DNA of 64,000 nucleotides. Source: Desulfotalea sp. GTDB taxonomy: Bacteria; Desulfobacterota; Desulfobulbia; Desulfobulbales; Desulfocapsaceae. The position numbers and the translations under genes were made by a program. The stretch covers positions 1-64,000 of the forward strand of contig NVXR01000005.1 in assembly GCA_002733995.1 (NCBI GenBank). Direction: 5' to 3'. The notes beneath the pieces were generated by a model. The model was not told the DNA's origin and made no database searches. It worked only from the letters and a program-made list of their open reading frames with translations. This document shows, piece by piece, positions 1-11,095 of this stretch; the first letter of the stretch is position 1, and each line of letters opens with the position of its first letter.

Positions 1-641
1 GAGTAACGTTCGAAAAGTAACGGTGCCGTTCAGGCTGTTTGCTTTTCAGTGTTGCTCAACAACGAGCGACAAAGTACATGGATTCTTCGGTCCCGTCAAT
101 AGTTATTTTCTCTATATGTCTCCTTTTGTTACGTATTCCTGCCAGCAATAGCCTAATAATTTCACTATGTCTCTGTAGTTTGGTTACTAGTTGCTAAAAA
201 CTGCCTTGGAAATAATCTGCTGGCTACCCTCCTTATATAATGGAGGCCTTATACCAAACGAAAATCGCCCTAGTATAGATGACCTTCCGGTCACTTCCCA
301 ATACTTCAGGTGGCTCTCTAGTATAGCGTGAAGTCAGTCTTGTGCCTTTGCTTTTGTTCCGTAAGTGGTCTGCAATCCTCTTCTGTCTCGTAGCGTTGAT
401 TGTTCTATTTGCAGAAGCCCATCTATATATAGGAGGTTTGAGTCGTTTTCGGTTTCATATTAGATCTGTTGCTACTACGGATTTGCTCCACCTTTTGTTT
501 CCCAACATGTAAAGGCTGTGGAAGTTTGATTACAGTTGTTCTGTCTTCTGTATATCTTTATCTTGAAAAATTGACTCTGCTTCGCTATTATTCGCGCTTG
601 TTTTGCTACTAAATTAATTATATCTAAATATAGAGGGTTTT
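1..641. other. Gene-free leader region upstream of ugd
   Basis: No recognisable gene is visible. One reading frame is open from the left edge to about position 146, but its product resembles nothing I know and it has no start in the window. The remainder has frequent stops in all frames. It is a long untranslated region in front of a surface-polysaccharide gene set and may carry its promoter. I did not find a clear ops/JUMPstart element. Confidence 0.4.
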
Positions 642-1979
642 ATGAATTTAACAGTCTTCGGTGTTGGCTATGTGGGACTGGTTCAAGCAGCTGTCCTTGC
701 AGATGTTGGCCATAATGTGTGCTGTGTTGATGTAGATGAGGAAAAAATTGCAGGACTCAAAAATGGCATAATACCGATCTTTGAACCTGGCCTATCTGAA
801 CTTGTCCTTACTAATTATGAGAAGCGGCGCATTACTTTCACGACAGATCCTATGGAGGGCGTGAATCATGGCGATTTGCAGTTTATTGCTGTTGGTACCC
901 CCCCCGATGAAGACGGTAGTGCCGATCTCCAATATGTGTTGTCTGTTGCTGGTACGATTGCGAAGTATATGACCGATGGGAAGATTGTTATCGACAAGTC
1001 TACTGTCCCTGTCGGTACAGCGGATAAAGTCAAAGCACATATGAAACAAATACTCCAAGATCGCGGAGTTGAGTTGCCTTTGCATATTGTTTCTAATCCT
1101 GAATTCTTAAAAGAAGGTTCTGCCCTTGATGATTGTATGCGGCCAGAAAGGATTATTGTAGGAACAGATAGTCCAGAGGTTGAAGAGAAAATGCGCGAGT
1201 TATATGAACCCTTTAGTCGTAATCATGATAAAATTATGATTATGGACGTGCGGAGCGCCGAGTTTACCAAATATGCCGCTAACTGTTTATTGGCCACGAA
1301 GATCTCGTTTATGAATGAGATGTCCAATCTTGCCGAAAGGTTAGGTGTTGATATTGAGCAGGTGCGTAGGGGGATAGGTTCAGATTCTCGTATTGGTTAT
1401 CAATTTATCTATCCTGGGTGTGGCTATGGGGGGTCGTGTTTCCCAAAAGATGTACAGGCACTTGAAAGATCAGCGAGTGCTATAGGTTATGAAGCCAAAA
1501 TTTTACAAGCCGTAGAAAGTGTTAATCTCAAACAGAAACAAAAGCTATTTGAACACATTTCTTCTTTTTACAAGGATGGTGTTAAAGGCAAAACATTTGC
1601 CATATGGGGGCTTTCTTTTAAACCCAATACCGATGATATGCGTGCAGCATCGAGTAGAGTTCTTCTTGAATCACTCTGGGGGGCCGGTGCTAAGGTGCAG
1701 GCTTATGATCCTGAAGCAATGGAGGAGGCGCAGCGGATCTACGGGACGAGAGATGACTGTACTCTTATGGGAACAAAAGAGGCTGCACTCCATGGTGCTG
1801 ATGCACTCGTAATTGTAACAGAATGGAAAAGTTTCAGGGTACCTGATTTTGAGGGGATGGTTGTCGAACTCAAAGATAAGGTCGTATTCGATGGCAGAAA
1901 TCTATATGATCCGGGCCGCGTTGAAGCTATGGGTCTTGCGTATTATGGTATTGGTCGTGGCCGTTCTATAAAACTTTAA
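642..1979 (+). CDS. ugd: UDP-glucose 6-dehydrogenase
   Basis: This 445-residue enzyme of the UDP-glucose/GDP-mannose dehydrogenase family oxidises UDP-glucose twice with NAD+ to UDP-glucuronate, a precursor for surface polysaccharides. The N-terminus carries the Rossmann signature GVGYVG (residues 7-12). The central helical domain begins near residue 205. The catalytic cysteine is C266, in GGSCFPKD. The C-terminal UDP-binding domain contains [13 protein letters not shown]. Length is normal for the family. The start is ATG with a GAGGG-like ribosome site just upstream. It lies 69 bases before gmd on the same strand, so the two probably form one nucleotide-sugar operon. A UDP-ManNAc or related dehydrogenase is possible, but the sequence fits the UDP-glucose branch best. 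Confidence 0.93.
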   Translation: MNLTVFGVGYVGLVQAAVLADVGHNVCCVDVDEEKIAGLKNGIIPIFEPGLSELVLTNYEKRRITFTTDPMEGVNHGDLQFIAVGTPPDEDGSADLQYVLSVAGTIAKYMTDGKIVIDKSTVPVGTADKVKAHMKQILQDRGVELPLHIVSNPEFLKEGSALDDCMRPERIIVGTDSPEVEEKMRELYEPFSRNHDKIMIMDVRSAEFTKYAANCLLATKISFMNEMSNLAERLGVDIEQVRRGIGSDSRIGYQFIYPGCGYGGSCFPKDVQALERSASAIGYEAKILQAVESVNLKQKQKLFEHISSFYKDGVKGKTFAIWGLSFKPNTDDMRAASSRVLLESLWGAGAKVQAYDPEAMEEAQRIYGTRDDCTLMGTKEAALHGADALVIVTEWKSFRVPDFEGMVVELKDKVVFDGRNLYDPGRVEAMGLAYYGIGRGRSIKL

Positions 1980-2048
1980 GGTTTTGGAGGCTTTGTCTCG
2001 TCTTTAATGTTGATGATATATCTACTGTGAGTCGAGGAAAGATAGCAC

Positions 2049-3164
2049 ATGAAAAAGGCATTAATAACGGGTGTTACAGGGCAGGATGGGGCCTACCTCG
2101 CTGAGTTTCTATTGGAGAAAGGCTACGAGGTTCATGGGGTTAAGAGAAGAGCCTCTCTGTTTAATACACAGAGAATAGATCACCTGTATCAAGACCCCCA
2201 TGCAGAAGATCGCAGATTTATCCTACACCATGGGGATTTAACAGATTCTTCGAGCCTTATAAATATCATAGGTAAGGTGCAACCTGACGAGATCTATAAC
2301 CTTGCAGCGCAGTCCCATGTTGCGGTTTCCTTTGAAGAACCTGAGTATACTGCAAATTCAGATGCCCTTGGGACTCTACGGGTACTCGAAGCAATCAGAA
2401 TCTTAAATCTTATAGAAAAGACAAAGTTCTATCAGGCGTCTACTTCTGAGTTGTTTGGCAAGGTTCAGGAAACCCCTCAAACCGAAACGACACCATTTTA
2501 TCCAAGATCGCCCTATGCCGTTTCGAAGTTGTATGCTTACTGGATAGTAGTGAATTATCGTGAGGCGTATAATATATTTGCCTGCAACGGAATTTTGTTT
2601 AATCACGAGTCGCCACTTCGGGGGGAAACCTTTGTTACCAGAAAGATTACCCGGGCCTTTGCCAGGATTTTTCTTGGTTTGCAGGATTGCTTATATCTTG
2701 GCAATATGGACGCCAAAAGAGATTGGGGGCATGCGAGGGATTATGTGAAGATGCAGTGGTTGATGTTGCAGCAGGATACCCCCGAAGACTATGTTATTGC
2801 AAGTGGCGTACAGCATTCTGTGCGTGACTTTGTCAATGCAGCTGCCGCTGAACTTGAGATTGTTCTTCACTGGGATGGTGTCGGTATTGCTGAAGTTGCT
2901 ACAATTAAAAGCCTGCCAGATGATTATGCTGGTCCGCTAAAAGTTAGTGATGTTGTTGTTCGGGTTGATAGTAGGTATTTCAGGCCAACCGAAGTTGAAT
3001 CACTACTTGGTGATCCTAGTAAGGCAAAAGAAAAATTAGGTTGGGAGCCGGAGACTACCTTTGCAGAGCTCGTGGCCGAGATGATGCGTTGTGATCTTGC
3101 CGAGGCTAAAAAAGATGAATTATGTAAGAGCGAAGGCTATCCTGTCCTTAACCATCACGAGTGA
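2049..3164 (+). CDS. gmd: GDP-mannose 4,6-dehydratase
   Basis: This 371-residue extended short-chain dehydrogenase converts GDP-D-mannose to GDP-4-keto-6-deoxymannose, the first step to GDP-L-fucose and related 6-deoxyhexoses. It has the NAD(P) glycine motif GVTGQDGAY (8-16), the RR-containing loop after the second strand, STSELFG with catalytic Thr/Glu near 132-134, and the active-site pair Y156/K160 in YAVSK. The length matches the family (about 370). The stop overlaps the start of the next gene by four bases (GTGA), which indicates translational coupling to the next pathway enzyme. No anomalies were seen. Confidence 0.95.
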   Translation: MKKALITGVTGQDGAYLAEFLLEKGYEVHGVKRRASLFNTQRIDHLYQDPHAEDRRFILHHGDLTDSSSLINIIGKVQPDEIYNLAAQSHVAVSFEEPEYTANSDALGTLRVLEAIRILNLIEKTKFYQASTSELFGKVQETPQTETTPFYPRSPYAVSKLYAYWIVVNYREAYNIFACNGILFNHESPLRGETFVTRKITRAFARIFLGLQDCLYLGNMDAKRDWGHARDYVKMQWLMLQQDTPEDYVIASGVQHSVRDFVNAAAAELEIVLHWDGVGIAEVATIKSLPDDYAGPLKVSDVVVRVDSRYFRPTEVESLLGDPSKAKEKLGWEPETTFAELVAEMMRCDLAEAKKDELCKSEGYPVLNHHE

Positions 3165-4261
3165 TTATGCAAAGTCAAAGGGAACGGATCAAAAAAGAAG
3201 AGGCTATCTTTGTTGCAGGCCACAGAGGCATGGTTGGTGCTGCCATTGTTCGCAAGTTGCAGGATATCGGATGCAAGAACATCATTACCAGAACCCATAA
3301 TGAGTTGGATCTTGCAGATCAGGCTGCTGTTAAATCATTTTTTAACAATAACAAAATAGATAGGGTGGTTATTGCTGCAGCGAAGGTTGGAGGGATACAT
3401 GCAAATCAAGTTTTTCCTGCTGAATTTATCTATGATAATCTGATGATCCAGTCCAATGTCATTCACCAGGCTTATAATTCTGGTGTTGAGCATTTACTTT
3501 TTTTAGGATCTTCCTGTATCTATCCCAAGCTTGCCCCACAGCCCATGGAGGAGAACTATCTACTAACCTCTACCTTAGAGCCAACCAATGAATCCTATGC
3601 TATTGCGAAGATAGCTGGGATTAAGATGTGTGAGGCGTATAACAGGCAATATGGTACGTCGTTTCGCTCTGTGATGCCGACAAACCTCTTTGGTCCTGGA
3701 GATAATTATCACCTCGAAAATAGTCATGTTATTCCTGCGATGTTGCGCAAGTATCATTTGGCAAAGCTGGCAGAAGATGGTGATCTGCAAACTATCATCG
3801 AAGATGAAAAACGATATGGCTCTATTCCTGAAGATATTCAAAAAGCCATTGGTTATGTAGCCAAAACAAAGACGCTGCATAAAGGGGTTGATCCTAAGGT
3901 GATTTTATGGGGATCAGGGAAACCAATGCGTGAATTCTTGCATGTGGATGACATGGCTGCCGCTTGCGTGCATGTAATGGGTGTGGACCAACAATATTTT
4001 ACAGGAGATAATCCCTCATTTGTTAATGTTGGAACTGGTAAAGATATCACAATTCGTGAGACTGCTAATATTATCGCAGGCCTTGTCGGTTTTACGGGTG
4101 AGACAATCTATAACAGTGAGCAGCCTGATGGCACGCCGAGGAAGTTACTTGATACCTCGAGAATAAATGACCTCGGCTGGGTACCTGAATTGAGTTTTCG
4201 TGCGGGTCTTGAAGATGCCTATAGGGCTTACAGGGTGAGTCTTGTAAAAAAGAAGGTATAA
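3161..4261 (+). CDS. fcl: GDP-L-fucose synthase (epimerase/reductase)
   Basis: This protein epimerises and reduces GDP-4-keto-6-deoxymannose to GDP-L-fucose with NADPH. It has the glycine motif VAGHRGMVG near the N-terminus, GSSCIYP and the catalytic YAIAK. At 366 residues it is longer than the common 310-320 form. The extra length is an insertion around residues 205-250, rich in Glu and Lys, between the catalytic core and the substrate-binding part. As far as I know, this insertion recurs in one branch of bacterial fucose synthases. The start is uncertain: GTG at 3161 gives the four-base overlap with gmd, while ATG at 3167 is equally possible. The gene ends just before a strong terminator and so closes the ugd-gmd-fcl group. 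Confidence 0.92.
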   Translation: MIMQSQRERIKKEEAIFVAGHRGMVGAAIVRKLQDIGCKNIITRTHNELDLADQAAVKSFFNNNKIDRVVIAAAKVGGIHANQVFPAEFIYDNLMIQSNVIHQAYNSGVEHLLFLGSSCIYPKLAPQPMEENYLLTSTLEPTNESYAIAKIAGIKMCEAYNRQYGTSFRSVMPTNLFGPGDNYHLENSHVIPAMLRKYHLAKLAEDGDLQTIIEDEKRYGSIPEDIQKAIGYVAKTKTLHKGVDPKVILWGSGKPMREFLHVDDMAAACVHVMGVDQQYFTGDNPSFVNVGTGKDITIRETANIIAGLVGFTGETIYNSEQPDGTPRKLLDTSRINDLGWVPELSFRAGLEDAYRAYRVSLVKKKV

Positions 4262-4303
4262 GAGAGTAGGTAAAATACAGGTCTTAAGTGGTTTATCTAA
4301 AAG

Positions 4304-4334
4304 AGGTGTAAGCATCCACTGCGTACACCTTTTT
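4304..4334 (+). terminator. Rho-independent terminator after fcl
   Basis: GGTGTA (4305-4310) pairs with TACACC (4324-4329), with an inner GCA/TGC pairing and a five-base loop, followed by TTTTT. The A-rich bases on the other side mean it can also stop transcripts of the convergent minus-strand gene ending at 4341. Confidence 0.8.
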
Positions 4335-4340
4335 GGGGGC

Positions 4341-5648
4341 TTAAGTAATTTGCCGGCGAAAGTGATTAATTAATTCACTTCGTATCTTTTTATGATTGAG
4401 ATGATAGATATCTTCTGGGAAGAGTAGTTCCATAACCCCAGAGTCAAAAATTCTTTTCACCTCATACTCGTCATGGGCAACATCATGTTTGTACATGTAG
4501 TTGAGCCAGCTTTGATTGGTGTGGATTATAAATTCGACCCGCATGCCGCCAAGTCTGGCGAAAAACTTCAGCATTTCAGTTTTGCTGCTTGATCCGGTGC
4601 TTGAACTTTTGTACGGCAATTTACCCGTGAGGGTATCTGAAATATCTTCAAGTGCCATGAAGCTATCCGCTTTAGATGCACTGCGAACGAGGTGGTCCTG
4701 GAAAACCTTAATGTCGGCCACAGAATCCAACACAGCCATTAAACCCAACTCATCATCCACCGCAATGGATGGGTTCTTTTCATTCTTGCGTAAGAGCTTA
4801 AGTACCTTTGCCTCCGGTTGTTTCTTTCTGATGGACACATAGATAGGAATTTCGTGTTTACCGCTGACGAAACGTCTTCTTTTTATCAGGGTGAGTTTGC
4901 TGTCTGGGGCTAACGTTATTTTTTCTGCCATTTGAGGAGAGATAGGGCATACTTCTGTGCAACTGAAATCAGTTTTTGAATGTTTGGAGTGGAGAAATAC
5001 TGTTTCGAGTTCACCAATTTTCAGACTGTTGCTCCACACATATTTATTGAGAAAGTGAAGGAAATTGGAAAACTTTTCTTCGGTTGCTGTTTCGGTTTCT
5101 CGTTGATCGATGGATCCCGCAAGGCTCATCAAAACGACTTTTCGACGTGCTTCAAATCGCGCTTTCTTGCTATACCTGTTGTCAAACATAATGAGAAGTA
5201 AACCGACCGGATCGTTTGCTACCTCAATTTCATTTGTGCTTGCGATATAAGATGAGTACTGTCTGAGTATTTTAACCTTGAGTGAGTTAATAACAGCGTC
5301 AGCAGTACGTGCATACTGGTGTACCCGTGCTTCGATTTCCCGGGAAGTGCCATTTAAACCGAACATGTTGCCAAGAAGTGCACAGGCACGTTTGCTTCTC
5401 GCAGCTTGGGTATGGGGGCTCTTTAGCAGTTCGTCGAGCTGGGCAAAGCTGGAGATGTCTAAAAAAGCAAAGATTTGGTTTCTGAGCGCCCGGTATTTTG
5501 TCGCATTCAGTCTGTTTTTACATATATTTTTGACCCACAGTCTTGTGGCTGATGAGAAGGGTTCATGAATACGTATGTTTTCTTCGACGGCGAGCGGCCC
5601 GTGTTGTTGAAGTGAGGTGAATACACTGTCTTCATTTATTACTGACAT
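4341..5648 (-). CDS. Hypothetical protein with a RelA/SpoT-like C-terminal region (tentative)
   Basis: This 435-residue soluble protein is one I cannot assign. Residues 1-130 are helical and basic. Residues 275-400 have the spacing seen in RelA/SpoT nucleotidyltransferase domains: a Lys-rich helix ending in LLRK (about 285-288), an acidic DDELGLMAVLD strand-helix (298-308), and VEFIIHT (371-377) where synthetases have VExQIRT, then AHDEYEVKR (391-399). The GYxS tyrosine motif of true alarmone synthetases is not seen; a Ser-rich SSSTGSSSK stretch (348-356) sits at that place. There is no signal peptide or membrane segment. It is a single gene convergent with fcl and divergent from the kdnB-like gene. 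A purine-rich AAAAGGA lies upstream of the ATG but rather far away. Confidence 0.6.
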   Translation of the reverse strand: MSVINEDSVFTSLQQHGPLAVEENIRIHEPFSSATRLWVKNICKNRLNATKYRALRNQIFAFLDISSFAQLDELLKSPHTQAARSKRACALLGNMFGLNGTSREIEARVHQYARTADAVINSLKVKILRQYSSYIASTNEIEVANDPVGLLLIMFDNRYSKKARFEARRKVVLMSLAGSIDQRETETATEEKFSNFLHFLNKYVWSNSLKIGELETVFLHSKHSKTDFSCTEVCPISPQMAEKITLAPDSKLTLIKRRRFVSGKHEIPIYVSIRKKQPEAKVLKLLRKNEKNPSIAVDDELGLMAVLDSVADIKVFQDHLVRSASKADSFMALEDISDTLTGKLPYKSSSTGSSSKTEMLKFFARLGGMRVEFIIHTNQSWLNYMYKHDVAHDEYEVKRIFDSGVMELLFPEDIYHLNHKKIRSELINHFRRQIT

Positions 5649-5760
5649 CAGTTAAGCCCAATTGTTCCTTTTAAGGTGAGACTACTATTTGCAGTAGTTG
5701 AGGTAATAACCTATCCAGATAAACCATTTTTGTAGAAAGAAAGTAGAATTCTAATTTACG

Positions 5761-5793
5761 TTAGCTAAAGAAGAGTTACAATAGACTAGCTAA
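5761..5793. promoter_or_regulatory. Inverted repeat upstream of the kdnB-like gene
   Basis: TTAGCTA (5761-5767) and TAGCTAA (5787-5793) form a perfect 7-base dyad with a 19-base spacer, in the divergent intergenic region between 5648 and 5926. It could be an operator, but no regulator can be named and chance is not excluded. Confidence 0.25.
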
Positions 5794-5832
5794 GAAAAGA
5801 CGCAACATTTTTATCCCACAGATGCTACTTGA

Positions 5833-6993
<1,161 letters not shown>

Positions 6994-6994
6994 G

Positions 6995-7681
6995 ATGGCC
7001 CCCAATAGATTTTGTTTTAAAGGGGCTAAGAGAGCCCTGCCCATCGTTTTGGGATATGTTCCAATCGGTTTTGCTTACGGGGTTCTCGCTGGTAAAAATG
7101 GCATATCAGAAATAAACACTCTGCTTATGTCACTCGTCGTTTTTGCCGGCTCTGCTCAGTTTATAGCCGTGGGACTTTTTGCCAGTGGTACAGGGGCGGC
7201 GGCTGTCATTTTGACAACTTTTGTGGTTAATCTCAGGCATTTGCTCATGGCAGCGGCTCTTGCGCCATACCTTTCAGGTTGGAAAAGGCGACATCTCGCC
7301 TTTTTTTCTTTTCAACTGACAGATGAGTCCTTTGCCCTGCACTCCTTAAAAGCTACGGAGCTCTGGGAGCGTCAAGCTGAGGCTTTGTCCCTTAATATCA
7401 CAGGTCAATTTTCCTGGGTTATGGGAACTGTACTTGGTATCGTTGCTTCTGGGCTGATCGGAGATGTCAAACCTCTAGGTCTGGACTATGCGCTTGCAGC
7501 AATGTTTATTGGCCTACTTGTGAGCCAGTGTAAAGATAAGATCCGTGTCATAACGGCTCTTGTTTCCGGTGGAATTGCCACTGCACTGTATTTACTTGGC
7601 TTTCACCAGTTTCATATCATTTTGGCAACCGTGTTAGGGGCCTCTTTAGGGCTTGGAGTGGAGCGATGGATCAAACACTGA
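6995..7681 (+). CDS. azlC: Branched-chain amino acid exporter, large subunit (AzlC family)
   Basis: This 228-residue inner-membrane protein of the AzlC/YgaZ family forms, with the small AzlD/YgaH subunit, an exporter for branched-chain amino acids or related compounds. It has the family motif PIGFAYGVLA (near 25-34), FAGSAQFIAVGL and NLRHLLMAAAL, and about six to eight hydrophobic segments. The ATG lies one base after the previous stop and is preceded by AGGA. A longer in-frame start overlapping the previous gene is less likely. Its end overlaps azlD by 16 bases, as is usual for this pair. The substrate is inferred from the family only. Confidence 0.88.
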   Translation: MAPNRFCFKGAKRALPIVLGYVPIGFAYGVLAGKNGISEINTLLMSLVVFAGSAQFIAVGLFASGTGAAAVILTTFVVNLRHLLMAAALAPYLSGWKRRHLAFFSFQLTDESFALHSLKATELWERQAEALSLNITGQFSWVMGTVLGIVASGLIGDVKPLGLDYALAAMFIGLLVSQCKDKIRVITALVSGGIATALYLLGFHQFHIILATVLGASLGLGVERWIKH

Positions 7682-7992
7682 TTTTTTGGACTATTCTCGG
7701 GATGGCTGTTGTGACGTATATCCCGAGGCTGTTACCGACACTCTTTTTGAGTGGAAAGACTTTACATCCTTTTCTTACAGCCTGGTTGAGGTTAGTTCCG
7801 CCCGCTGTACTTGCCGCAATGCTCGTACCTTCTCTGCTTATTCGTGAAGATGTTGTCACCCTAGGTTTTGATAATTTGTTTTTTTGGGCAGCCTTAATTG
7901 CTTTTCCTGTTGCCTGGAAATTCAAAAGTTTGTCCGCAACTGTTGTGACCGGTATGGGCCTTGTGGCACTTGGCCGATATCTCGGCCTGTAG
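7666..7992 (+). CDS. azlD: Branched-chain amino acid exporter, small subunit (AzlD family)
   Basis: This 108-residue membrane protein has about four hydrophobic segments and is the usual partner of AzlC. The motifs YIPRLLPTLFL near the N-terminus and the Pro-rich VPPAVLAAML segment are typical of AzlD. It overlaps azlC by 16 bases, so the two subunits are translationally coupled. It is followed after eight bases by mutY. Confidence 0.87.
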   Translation: MDQTLIFWTILGMAVVTYIPRLLPTLFLSGKTLHPFLTAWLRLVPPAVLAAMLVPSLLIREDVVTLGFDNLFFWAALIAFPVAWKFKSLSATVVTGMGLVALGRYLGL

Positions 7993-8000
7993 GGGAAGAT

Positions 8001-9134
8001 ATGCTAACCCGGTTATCCCAGTCAGAGAGTAATTTTCTTGTTGAGCAACTTCTTACATGGTTTCGTACAACAAAACGTGATCTCCCCTGGAGGCAGACCT
8101 ATGATCCTTATCATGTCTGGATTTCAGAGATTATGTTGCAACAGACTCAAATGGAACGTGGTGTTGCTTATTTTCTGCGTTGGATCGAGCGCTTTCCTTC
8201 GGTGGGGGAGGTTGCCTGTGCATCTGAAGATGATATTCTCGTGTATTGGGAAGGGCTCGGTTACTATGCCCGTGCGCGAAATCTACATAGGGCGGCACAG
8301 GAGATAGTAGGAAAATACTCGGGAAAAGTTCCTGCGGATTACGAGACTCTCCTGAACTTACCAGGGATAGGACCATATACTGCGGCCGCGGTTGCAAGTA
8401 TTGCGGGTAATCAGGATGTTGTGGTTGTCGATGCTAATGTTAATAGAATGTTTGCACGAATTTTTGATATCGATGAGCCTGTCAAAGACCGTGGGGTGCA
8501 AAAACAAGTTCATCAACTGGCAAGTGAGTTGTTGCCGCGGGGTAAAGCTAGAATATTTAACCAGGCCTTGATGGATTTTGGAGGACTTGTTTGTACTCCT
8601 AAAGCTCCCCATTGTAAAAGTTGCCGGGTTCAGCGCCTCTGTTCCGCATATCAACGCGGTACTGTCTCTTTCAGACCTGTGTTAAAATCAGCAAGAAAGG
8701 TTGTCCTGTTGACACGTGTTGTTGCGGTTATACTGTGCGAGGGCAAAGTTTTTATGCAAAAGAGAGAGAGTTCGGCAGTGTGGGGTGGACTCTGGGAATT
8801 TCCTGGTGGAGAGACACTTACTGGCAATTCGAGTGGTGATGAGCTGGATTTGGTAGCTGAAGTAAATTACGATACAGCTTTAAGAGTAATAAAAGAGAAC
8901 TTCCTGGTCGAGGTACAGCATCAGTATACCCATCATAAAGTTAGCCTCCTCTCTTTTGTGTGTCGGTTGCAAGATGAAGACAGACAACAGCCCACCCTTA
9001 AGTCGGCAGCAAGTTTTGCATGGGTGACGCCATTGGAAATGGACGCTTTGCCTTGTCCATCAGGAGTGCGAAAAATAATTAAATATATGAAGAAGCAACG
9101 ACCTGAAATGTTTACCGCGAACTACGCCGCCTGA
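8001..9134 (+). CDS. mutY: Adenine DNA glycosylase MutY
   Basis: This 377-residue base-excision repair enzyme removes adenine mispaired with 8-oxoguanine. It has catalytic E43 (ISEIMLQQT), the helix-hairpin-helix LPGIGPYTAAA (120-130), catalytic D144 (VVVDANVNR), and the 4Fe-4S ligands C198, C205, C208 and C214 with the canonical 6-2-5 spacing. Residues 230-377 form the NUDIX-like 8-oxoG recognition domain (GGLWEFPGGE). The ATG at 8001 follows an AGGGGAAG ribosome site. A 39-residue in-frame extension upstream overlaps azlD and lacks homology, so I left it out. It is the last gene of the kdnB-azlC-azlD-mutY run. Confidence 0.95.
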   Translation: MLTRLSQSESNFLVEQLLTWFRTTKRDLPWRQTYDPYHVWISEIMLQQTQMERGVAYFLRWIERFPSVGEVACASEDDILVYWEGLGYYARARNLHRAAQEIVGKYSGKVPADYETLLNLPGIGPYTAAAVASIAGNQDVVVVDANVNRMFARIFDIDEPVKDRGVQKQVHQLASELLPRGKARIFNQALMDFGGLVCTPKAPHCKSCRVQRLCSAYQRGTVSFRPVLKSARKVVLLTRVVAVILCEGKVFMQKRESSAVWGGLWEFPGGETLTGNSSGDELDLVAEVNYDTALRVIKENFLVEVQHQYTHHKVSLLSFVCRLQDEDRQQPTLKSAASFAWVTPLEMDALPCPSGVRKIIKYMKKQRPEMFTANYAA

Positions 9135-9296
9135 TCTGTATTCCCCCCCCCTGAACAGCCCACTATTTTGAGCAAAGTGAGTGATGATGATTTTCTGAGG
9201 AACAGGTGCCTGTTGCCTTCATGTCAATTGTAAAAGCGAGCTGCTCGGTGGACAATACTAGTCTTGAAAGAGTCTCAAAATCTTTTGAGCTCATGC

Positions 9297-10994
9297 CTAA
9301 TTTAAGTATCCCTGCTCCTCCAGATAAAGAAGGATTTCCTGAACCGCTTCCATCGGTGAAATGTCGCTTGTGTCGATACTGAGTTCTGGCTTTGAAGGGG
9401 TGATATAGGGATCGGTGATGCCTGTAACGCCTTGCAACTTTCCGGCTCTGGCTTTGGCATAAAGCCCTTTACGGTCACGTTGTTCGCATATTTCAAATGG
9501 TGTCGCTACGTGTACTTCTATATATCCACCATAACTTGAGATAAGAGCTCTGTTGGCCTGTCTTGACTCTTCATAGGGTGCAATTGGGGCACAGAGGGCT
9601 ATACCCCCGTTTTTGGTTATTTCACTGGCAACAAAACCAATACGAGTAATGTTGAGGTTTCGGTGCTCTTTTGAAAATGTTAACTCAGAAGACAGATTCT
9701 GTCTTACGATATCACCATCGAGCAGGGTGACGGGTCGGTCGTTCATCTCCATAAATTTAACGAGTAAGACTTTTGCTATGGTCGATTTACCGGAGCCAGA
9801 GAATCCTGTGAGAAAAATAGTAAACCCTTGTTTTGATCTGGGGGGGAAGGATTTTTGTAGTTCTGCTACCACTTCTGGGTAAGAAAACCACTCTGGGATC
9901 TGCTCGTCATTTAATAGCTTATGGCGAAGCTCTGTGGAACTTATGGTAGAGAGATCAGAATCGTTGCTCACATCTAAGGCAATGTATTTTTTAGTCGATT
10001 GCTGATAGCCCATCCTCAGTTGTGGCACCATTTCAATGCCGGTTTCCTTGGCATAACGAGCAACAAGTTCCTGAGCACTTTCAAGCGGATAAAAACGCTT
10101 AATTGAGTCTCCTCTTGTTAAAGGGTCTGCGTGATCTGGGGCGACCATGAAGTGACTGCAGCCAAAATTCTTACGGGTTATCGCCTGCCAGAGCGCTTCT
10201 ATGGGGCCAGCTTTACGACTGGCGAAAGGGGTGAGTCCAAGTTTGAGCATATTGCTCGGGAATTTACGCGCAAAGGCTTGATAGCACCTGATTTGAGTGT
10301 AATATTCAAGGGCTCCAGGGTGGGTGAGGTCGGCTACCGGATGCAGAAATAAGGCAGCACCATGCTCTCTTGCGGCGTTGAGAGCCATCTCTCGGTGAGC
10401 ACAGTGTAGGTAGTCATCGGTATGAAAACCAAGAACCCGTCGCCAGCCATTCATGGTAAAAGCGCGGGCTGTTTCAGAAGGGGATAGTCGGAGTTCTCTA
10501 AAGTCATAATGGATTGGTAGACTCACCCCTTCAAGGGTACCCCCAACGTACCAGTCAGCATTTCTATCGTACAATTGCATGACCCCTTGATGGAGCGTAG
10601 GGTCATCTGTCCCATAGATGGCTTGTGCTTCAACAGATTTGTTGGGTCGCCAGATATCATCAACTGTTAAGATGGCGAGAAGGAAACCTTCCTGATCGTT
10701 GAGTGCCAATCGTTCACCTGGTTTAATTGTCTCGGCCAAGGACTGCTTTATATCAAGATTGATAGGCATAGGCCAGACTTCTCCACTGGGGAGTCGCATG
10801 GTTGCAACGACAGAATCGTACTCTTTTTTATTGAGATAACCCACTAGTGGGTAGAAGCCACGATTAAGCAATAACTCCAGGTCGCAGAGTTGTCTTGGAC
10901 TAAGATCAATGGATTGCAGGTCGATGGCTTCTGAGCGCAAGGCTTCTATGCGTCTAAAGTGGACGAGAAGGCTTTCTGAATGTTCATTGTTCAT
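9297..10994 (-). CDS. Bifunctional ATP sulfurylase/APS kinase with altered sulfurylase active site
   Basis: The protein has 565 residues. Residues 1-385 have the ATP-sulfurylase fold (PUA-like plus catalytic domain), and residues 388-565 are an APS kinase, which phosphorylates APS to PAPS. The kinase looks intact: P-loop GFSGSGKST (397-405), LDGDIVRQNLSSEL, the FSKEHR-type region and the substrate loop before DPYITP. In the sulfurylase half the catalytic signature QTRNPxHRAH is replaced by HTDDYLHCAH (191-200). The H-x2-H pair stays, but the catalytic Arg and Asn are both Asp. GRDHAGP is changed to APDHADP (286-291), while SRKAGP and ISSTELR remain. The sulfurylase half may therefore be inactive or have another role. 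It is monocistronic, with no clear ribosome site. Confidence 0.88.
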   Translation of the reverse strand: MNNEHSESLLVHFRRIEALRSEAIDLQSIDLSPRQLCDLELLLNRGFYPLVGYLNKKEYDSVVATMRLPSGEVWPMPINLDIKQSLAETIKPGERLALNDQEGFLLAILTVDDIWRPNKSVEAQAIYGTDDPTLHQGVMQLYDRNADWYVGGTLEGVSLPIHYDFRELRLSPSETARAFTMNGWRRVLGFHTDDYLHCAHREMALNAAREHGAALFLHPVADLTHPGALEYYTQIRCYQAFARKFPSNMLKLGLTPFASRKAGPIEALWQAITRKNFGCSHFMVAPDHADPLTRGDSIKRFYPLESAQELVARYAKETGIEMVPQLRMGYQQSTKKYIALDVSNDSDLSTISSTELRHKLLNDEQIPEWFSYPEVVAELQKSFPPRSKQGFTIFLTGFSGSGKSTIAKVLLVKFMEMNDRPVTLLDGDIVRQNLSSELTFSKEHRNLNITRIGFVASEITKNGGIALCAPIAPYEESRQANRALISSYGGYIEVHVATPFEICEQRDRKGLYAKARAGKLQGVTGITDPYITPSKPELSIDTSDISPMEAVQEILLYLEEQGYLN

Positions 10995-11095
10995 AGGGTA
11001 TGGGTCTGTTTTTTTTGAGTTGTCTCAGCAATACAGGAATTATAACTGACTAGTCTAACCCATGGTAGACAAATATTCAAAATAAAAGGAGTATC

